Origin: an uncultured Gammaproteobacteria bacterium
Lineage (GTDB): Bacteria > Pseudomonadota > Gammaproteobacteria > GCA-001735895
DNA length: 10,010 bases
Direction: 5' to 3'
Assembly: GCA_945787265.1 (NCBI GenBank)
Contig: CALZHS010000082.1
Span: forward strand, 1 to 10,010
Position 1 is the stretch's first letter; each line of letters begins with the position of its first letter. This document shows positions 8,138 to 10,010 of this stretch, piece by piece. The position numbers and the translations under genes were made by a program. The notes beneath the pieces are model-generated. The model saw nothing but the letters and a program-made list of their open reading frames with translations, did no database searches and was not told where the DNA came from.

Positions 8138-8519
8138 GGACATCAACATTCTTATCGTTGAAGATTTTTCAGCCATGCGCAGCATACTCAGGAACTTGCT
8201 GCATGAGCTTGGTTTCAACCACACCGCCGAAGCCGATGATGGAGAAACCGCATTGCCGATGCTTAAAGCGGGCGATTTCGATTTCCTGATAACCGATTGG
8301 AGCATGCCCGGCATGGATGGACTAACGCTACTTAAAACGGTACGCGCCGACAAGGAGCTTGAGGACATGCCGGTGTTAATGGTTACCGCGGAGGCGAAAC
8401 GTGAACAAATCATTGACGCCGCCGAGGCGGGTGTGAATGGTTATATCGTCAAGCCTTTTACGGCGGCAACGTTAAAAGAAAAAATTGAAAATATTTTTCG
8501 ACAGGTCGACTCGTCGTGA
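8130..8519 (+). CDS. cheY: Chemotaxis response regulator CheY
   Basis: CheY is the single-domain response regulator phosphorylated by CheA that binds the flagellar switch (FliM) to change rotation. The product has 129 residues, as expected for a stand-alone receiver domain. The active site is complete: acidic pair E11-D12 (IVEDFSAM), phospho-acceptor D56 (LITDWSMPGMDG), T86 (MVTAEA), Y105 (NGYIVKPF) and K108. ATG 8130 overlaps the fliA stop by 8 nt; an in-frame ATG at 8124 would add two residues (MR). The position right behind fliA and the flagellar-CheY-like sequence (NILIVEDFSAMRSILRNLL) argue for the chemotaxis CheY and not a general regulator. Its usual neighbour cheZ, encoding the phosphatase, is absent from the following 1.5 kb. 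Confidence 0.95.
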   Translation: MNKDINILIVEDFSAMRSILRNLLHELGFNHTAEADDGETALPMLKAGDFDFLITDWSMPGMDGLTLLKTVRADKELEDMPVLMVTAEAKREQIIDAAEAGVNGYIVKPFTAATLKEKIENIFRQVDSS

Positions 8520-8539
8520 ATCGAAAATGGAGTACGTGG

Positions 8540-8566
8540 TTAACTTTTCTGGAGAACGGTCGATAA
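8540..8566 (+). promoter_or_regulatory. Predicted sigma-28 (FliA) promoter
   Basis: TTAACTTT at 8540-8547 and GTCGATAA at 8559-8566 are separated by exactly 11 nt. The enterobacterial sigma-28 consensus is TAAAGTTT, 11 nt, GCCGATAA, so 13 of 16 positions match, including the CGATAA core and the exact spacing. It lies 20 nt after the cheY stop in an intergenic region. Transcription would start near 8573 and run into the 50-codon ORF at 8651. The match was found by eye, so chance cannot be excluded, but location and spacing support it. Confidence 0.7.
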
Positions 8567-8572
8567 GGATAT

Positions 8573-8650
8573 AGACGAAAGGGTGCAAGTTCGTAGCCGC
8601 ATGACTGTGTCTCGGCGCGTCGAAACACCAGGAGAACAAAGGTTTATAGA
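8573..8650 (+). other. Predicted 5' leader of the sigma-28 transcript
   Basis: About 78 nt separate the expected start site from the ATG at 8651. Several short complementary pairs are visible: GACG near 8574 with CGTC near 8619, GGTG near 8581 with CACC near 8627, and a GCCGCA...TG-TCT-CGGC stem-loop near 8596-8617. AAAGG lies about 8 nt before the ATG and is the likely ribosome binding site; GGAG sits further upstream. I could not match it to a known riboswitch or sRNA family. Confidence 0.3.
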
Positions 8651-8803
8651 ATGTCCGATCCGATTAACAAATCGGTGAATCAAACGCCACGGGTTCGGGA
8701 TGCCCTCAAAAAGCCTGATCGCGAGAATAAACAGAAGACCCAGCAGCGCCAGAAAGACCAGCAAAAGAAAGATTCGAAACGCATTATCGATACCTACGCC
8801 TGA
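8651..8803 (+). CDS. Small Lys/Gln-rich protein of unknown function, probably sigma-28 dependent
   Basis: This ORF of 50 codons begins MSDPINKSVNQTPRVRDALK, has a strongly charged middle rich in Lys and Gln (residues 21-44, with QKTQQRQKDQQKK), and ends in RIIDTYA. There is no signal peptide, membrane segment or cysteine, and the composition suggests a soluble, partly disordered or helical protein. The start has AAAGG about 8 nt upstream. A predicted FliA promoter lies 85-110 nt upstream and no other gene follows on this strand until the window edge, so this is the only candidate protein target of that promoter. It may be a late-class flagellar or chemotaxis accessory protein, but no function can be assigned. 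It could also be a chance ORF in a FliA-dependent small RNA. Confidence 0.55.
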   Translation: MSDPINKSVNQTPRVRDALKKPDRENKQKTQQRQKDQQKKDSKRIIDTYA

Positions 8804-8821
8804 ATGCAGAATCCCCTGTAG

Positions 8822-8868
8822 CGGACGCTCAGAAATCTTCGATGAGCGGCAAAATAACGACCCCCGAC
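8822..8868 (+). repeat. Imperfect direct repeat, copy A
   Basis: CGGACGCTCA, then CGATGAGCGGCA, then AAA and a C-rich tail (ACGACCCCCGA). The same blocks in the same order occur at 9071-9116 with small indels. It lies 18 nt after the small ORF's stop. Probably a decayed dispersed noncoding repeat; I have the impression that this type of motif is common between genes of marine Gammaproteobacteria but cannot verify that here. Confidence 0.55.
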
Positions 8869-8877
8869 AGACCCCCG

Positions 8878-9014
8878 CCGTCATGCCAGCCTGCGAGACG
8901 GCATCCATTCCAAAGCTCACTGCAAAGTAAACCCGGACTTTGCCCGGCCAAATTTCATGAAGACCTTTAAACGGATTCCGTGGTCCGACGAATCGGCTTT
9001 CGCCGGAATGACGG
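8878..9014. repeat. Hairpin-rich repeat element with inverted ends (REP/MITE-like)
   Basis: The 137-bp stretch starts with CCGTCATGCC and ends with GGAATGACGG, inverted copies matching at 9 of 10 positions. Three hairpins can be drawn inside: GCCGTC/GACGGC (8877-8882 with 8897-8902), a perfect 7-bp GCAAAGT/ACTTTGC stem with 8-nt loop (8922-8928 with 8937-8943), and ATTCCG/CGGAAT (8975-8980 with 9004-9009) enclosing CGGC-TTTC-GCCG. The CGTCATTCC...GGAATGACG ends resemble the dispersed GTCATTCC-type repeats of many Gram-negative genomes. No transposase is encoded, so any mobility would need help in trans. The open minus-strand frame across it is not a convincing gene. Confidence 0.6.
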
Positions 9015-9033
9015 GAAGTGACCGAAGATTGCC

Positions 9034-9050
9034 GCCACATTTGGCTTTTT
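9034..9050 (+). terminator. Weak candidate rho-independent terminator
   Basis: GCCA-CATT-TGGC is followed directly by TTTTT (9046-9050). The stem is only 4 bp, so this is a marginal terminator, but it is the first hairpin plus T-run on the + strand after cheY and the small ORF, and could end their transcript. The hairpins of the preceding repeat may contribute. Confidence 0.25.
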
Positions 9051-9070
9051 AGTGTCGCCTCTGGAGAAAA

Positions 9071-9116
9071 CGGACGCTCAAACTCGATGAATCAGCGGCA
9101 GAAACCGACTCCTGAT
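9071..9116 (+). repeat. Imperfect direct repeat, copy B
   Basis: CGGACGCTCA, CTCGATGA, AGCGGCA and AAACCGACTCCTGA follow each other as in copy A (8822-8868), 249 bp apart. The two copies flank the hairpin-rich element. It ends about 30 nt before the stop of the minus-strand gene. Confidence 0.55.
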
Positions 9117-9144
9117 TACATAATCGTCGTTATCAGGCTGTCAT

Positions 9145-9678
9145 TCATCGCGGAATCAGAGTGATGTCATAGCGACCGAACATCATGGTTTCACCACCCA
9201 CAGTGCCGGCCTCGAGAAAGATCGAGTCTGGATCGTCCTCGTCGGCCTTTGGGTCGTGTTTGAAATGAAACTCGGTATCCAAATACTGGTAGCCGTCATG
9301 ATCGACGGTGACATGTACATGACTAAGCCGATGACTGTTGCCCGGAATCACGGAGCCGAACTGGTATACCCCCTTCTCGTTGGCGATTACCACGCCCTGG
9401 TGATAGCTCCAGTCGACGCCTTCGCTGTCGGCGTGGCGGAATCCGATCACCACGTTCGGTATCGGGCTGCCGTCGATGCTGGTGACCCGTCCGCGGATAC
9501 GCATGCGTTGGCCCGAGTCGCCGGGCTGCCACAGATCGATCAGTTTCGGTTTGTTGTCCCCGTCGGAAGACGTGGACTCGGAACTTGCGGCAACCGTGAG
9601 GGGAAGCATAAGCAGGTTGACGATCAGCAAGCCGGTGACAGCTTTCGAAGCAGCAAATTTGAATCCTTGTATCAACAC
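9145..9678 (-). CDS. Secreted intradiol ring-cleavage dioxygenase-like protein
   Basis: The 177-residue product begins with a probable signal peptide (residues 1 to about 31: charged LIQGFKFAASK, hydrophobic AVTGLLIVNLLMLPLTVA, then a small-residue cleavage region). The body has the layout of the protocatechuate/catechol intradiol dioxygenase fold: RIRGRVTSIDGSPIPNVVIGF (60-80), ANEKGVYQFGSVIPG (99-113), and the HxH pair SHVHVTV (H120, H122) followed by LDTEFHF. In the enzymes iron is held by two Tyr and two His. Here Y92 may be the first Tyr, but the second, expected in the PGxYP region, is replaced by PGNSHRL, so catalysis is doubtful. The start is a GTG at 9678 with GGAGG 7 nt upstream. 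It converges on the flagellar operon and looks unrelated to motility. Confidence 0.7.
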   Translation of the reverse strand: MLIQGFKFAASKAVTGLLIVNLLMLPLTVAASSESTSSDGDNKPKLIDLWQPGDSGQRMRIRGRVTSIDGSPIPNVVIGFRHADSEGVDWSYHQGVVIANEKGVYQFGSVIPGNSHRLSHVHVTVDHDGYQYLDTEFHFKHDPKADEDDPDSIFLEAGTVGGETMMFGRYDITLIPR

Positions 9679-9698
9679 CTGAAGGCCTCCAGGTTTGG

Positions 9699-9741
9699 AA
9701 TATAATACGAATATACTATTTTTCCGCTCGAGTTAAAGCAA
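9699..9741 (-). promoter_or_regulatory. AT-rich candidate promoter of the dioxygenase-like gene
   Basis: Read on the minus strand, TTGCTT (9736-9741) and TAGTAT (9713-9718) are 17 nt apart, a partial match to sigma-70 boxes. The block between 9699 and 9722 is markedly AT-rich against its surroundings and carries a repeated GAATATA (9698-9704 and 9709-9715). On the + strand the same block contains a perfect TATAAT (9701-9706) without a clear -35 box. Weak, but this is where a promoter is expected. Confidence 0.3.
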
Positions 9742-9757
9742 CGGCAGGGACCGTACG

Positions 9758-9771
9758 CCTTTCCGGAAAGG
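9758..9771. repeat. 14-bp perfect palindrome
   Basis: CCTTTCCGGAAAGG is its own reverse complement. It lies about 80 bp upstream of the minus-strand GTG start, next to the candidate promoter, so an operator is possible. No adjacent T-run makes a terminator unlikely. Confidence 0.4.
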
Positions 9772-9986
9772 GGAATAATGGTAGTCACTAACTAAATTCT
9801 ACTCTGAGGGTTCGCTGCTGGCGTTGGATTCAATTGATCTACCGTCCTCGAACCCGTCGCGAACCATTTGTGTGCGCTATCCTGAGAATTGGCTAATAGC
9901 CGCAAACTATGATAAAAACTTTGATGCAGGTATGAGCATTAGTAATTTTCATTAAAAAGTAAAACAATCAAACGAGGATCAAACCA
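9772..9986. other. Intergenic region between the dioxygenase-like gene and the last gene
   Basis: No convincing gene is visible. It contains a perfect 7-bp inverted repeat GGGTTCG/CGAACCC (9808-9814 with 9849-9855, 34 nt between), a second CGAACC at 9860, a small palindrome GGCTA-A-TAGCC (9891-9901), and a TATGAT (9908-9913) that could be a -10 box for the following gene but lacks a well-spaced -35. The last 90 bases before the ATG are AT-rich, as in a promoter and leader. Confidence 0.4.
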
Positions 9987-10010
9987 ATGAAGAATAATCG
10001 TAAGTTGAAC
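9987..10010 (+). CDS. Start of an unidentified gene, cut by the window edge
   Basis: ATG 9987 opens a frame that is still open at the edge: MKNNRKLN, eight codons. CGAGGA lies about 9 nt upstream and is a good ribosome binding site, and the upstream DNA is AT-rich as for a promoter. The basic, polar N-terminus would suit the start of a signal peptide, but eight residues are too few to identify a family. Confidence 0.5.

Noticed and set aside
8573..8650. Cyclic-di-GMP (GEMM) riboswitch in the leader of the small ORF
   Set aside because: A few GGGTGCAAG-like bases recalled the motif, but the conserved core, the GNRA loop and its receptor could not be placed.
8540..9040. Minus-strand open frame of 166 codons downstream of cheY
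   Set aside because: It runs across the repeat element, the direct repeat, the small ORF and the sigma-28 promoter; the translation has no domain-like or membrane pattern and looks like the spurious ORFs that dispersed repeats produce.
9111..9137. CCTGAT...ATCAGG inverted repeat after the minus-strand stop as a terminator
   Set aside because: The stem is 6 bp with a 15-nt loop and there is no T-run on either side.
9808..9855. tRNA-like T-arm suggested by GGGTTCG...CGAACCC
   Set aside because: No acceptor stem, anticodon arm or CCA end could be placed on either strand.

Overview
The window is the 3' part of a large flagellar/chemotaxis operon followed by about 1.5 kb of gene-poor accessory DNA. 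The gene order (fliP-fliQ-fliR-flhB-flhA-flhF-flhG-fliA-cheY, all on + and nearly all touching or overlapping) is that of polarly flagellated Gammaproteobacteria such as Pseudomonas, Vibrio and Shewanella relatives. FlhF plus FlhG (FleN) is the pair that sets flagellar place and number in such cells. The moderate-to-high GC content and the protein sequences fit an environmental gammaproteobacterium; I cannot name a species.

Positions 1-5084 encode the membrane part of the flagellar type III export apparatus: the FliP (5' end outside the window), FliQ and FliR gate, the switch protein FlhB with its NPTH self-cleavage site, and FlhA. Positions 5074-8519 encode the regulators: FlhF GTPase, its partner FlhG ATPase, sigma-28 (FliA) and CheY. 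Stops and starts are tightly spaced (2 nt between fliP and fliQ, 11 nt overlap flhA/flhF, 8 nt gap flhF/flhG, probable 4 nt overlap flhG/fliA, 8 nt overlap fliA/cheY), so translation is probably coupled throughout. The exception is the flhB-flhA junction. There the FlhA reading frame has no ordinary start codon in the place where FlhA-like residues begin, and two short out-of-frame ATG frames precede it. It may be a sequencing indel, a real frameshift or an unusual start.

The cluster breaks after cheY. The usual next gene, cheZ, is not there. Instead, 20 nt behind the cheY stop there is a good match to a sigma-28 promoter (TTAACTTT, 11 nt, GTCGATAA), then a roughly 80-nt leader and a 50-codon ORF for a Lys/Gln-rich protein ending in IIDTYA. 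FliA encoded just upstream would be expected to switch this small gene on late in flagellar assembly. I regard it as the most interesting part of the window.

Positions 8804-9144 hold no gene but several repeats: two imperfect direct repeats about 45 bp long (8822-8868 and 9071-9116) on either side of a 137-bp hairpin-rich element with inverted ends (8878-9014). A minus-strand gene (9145-9678) then encodes a secreted intradiol-dioxygenase-like protein. About 300 bp of intergenic DNA with small palindromes separates it from the first eight codons of a further + strand gene at the window edge.
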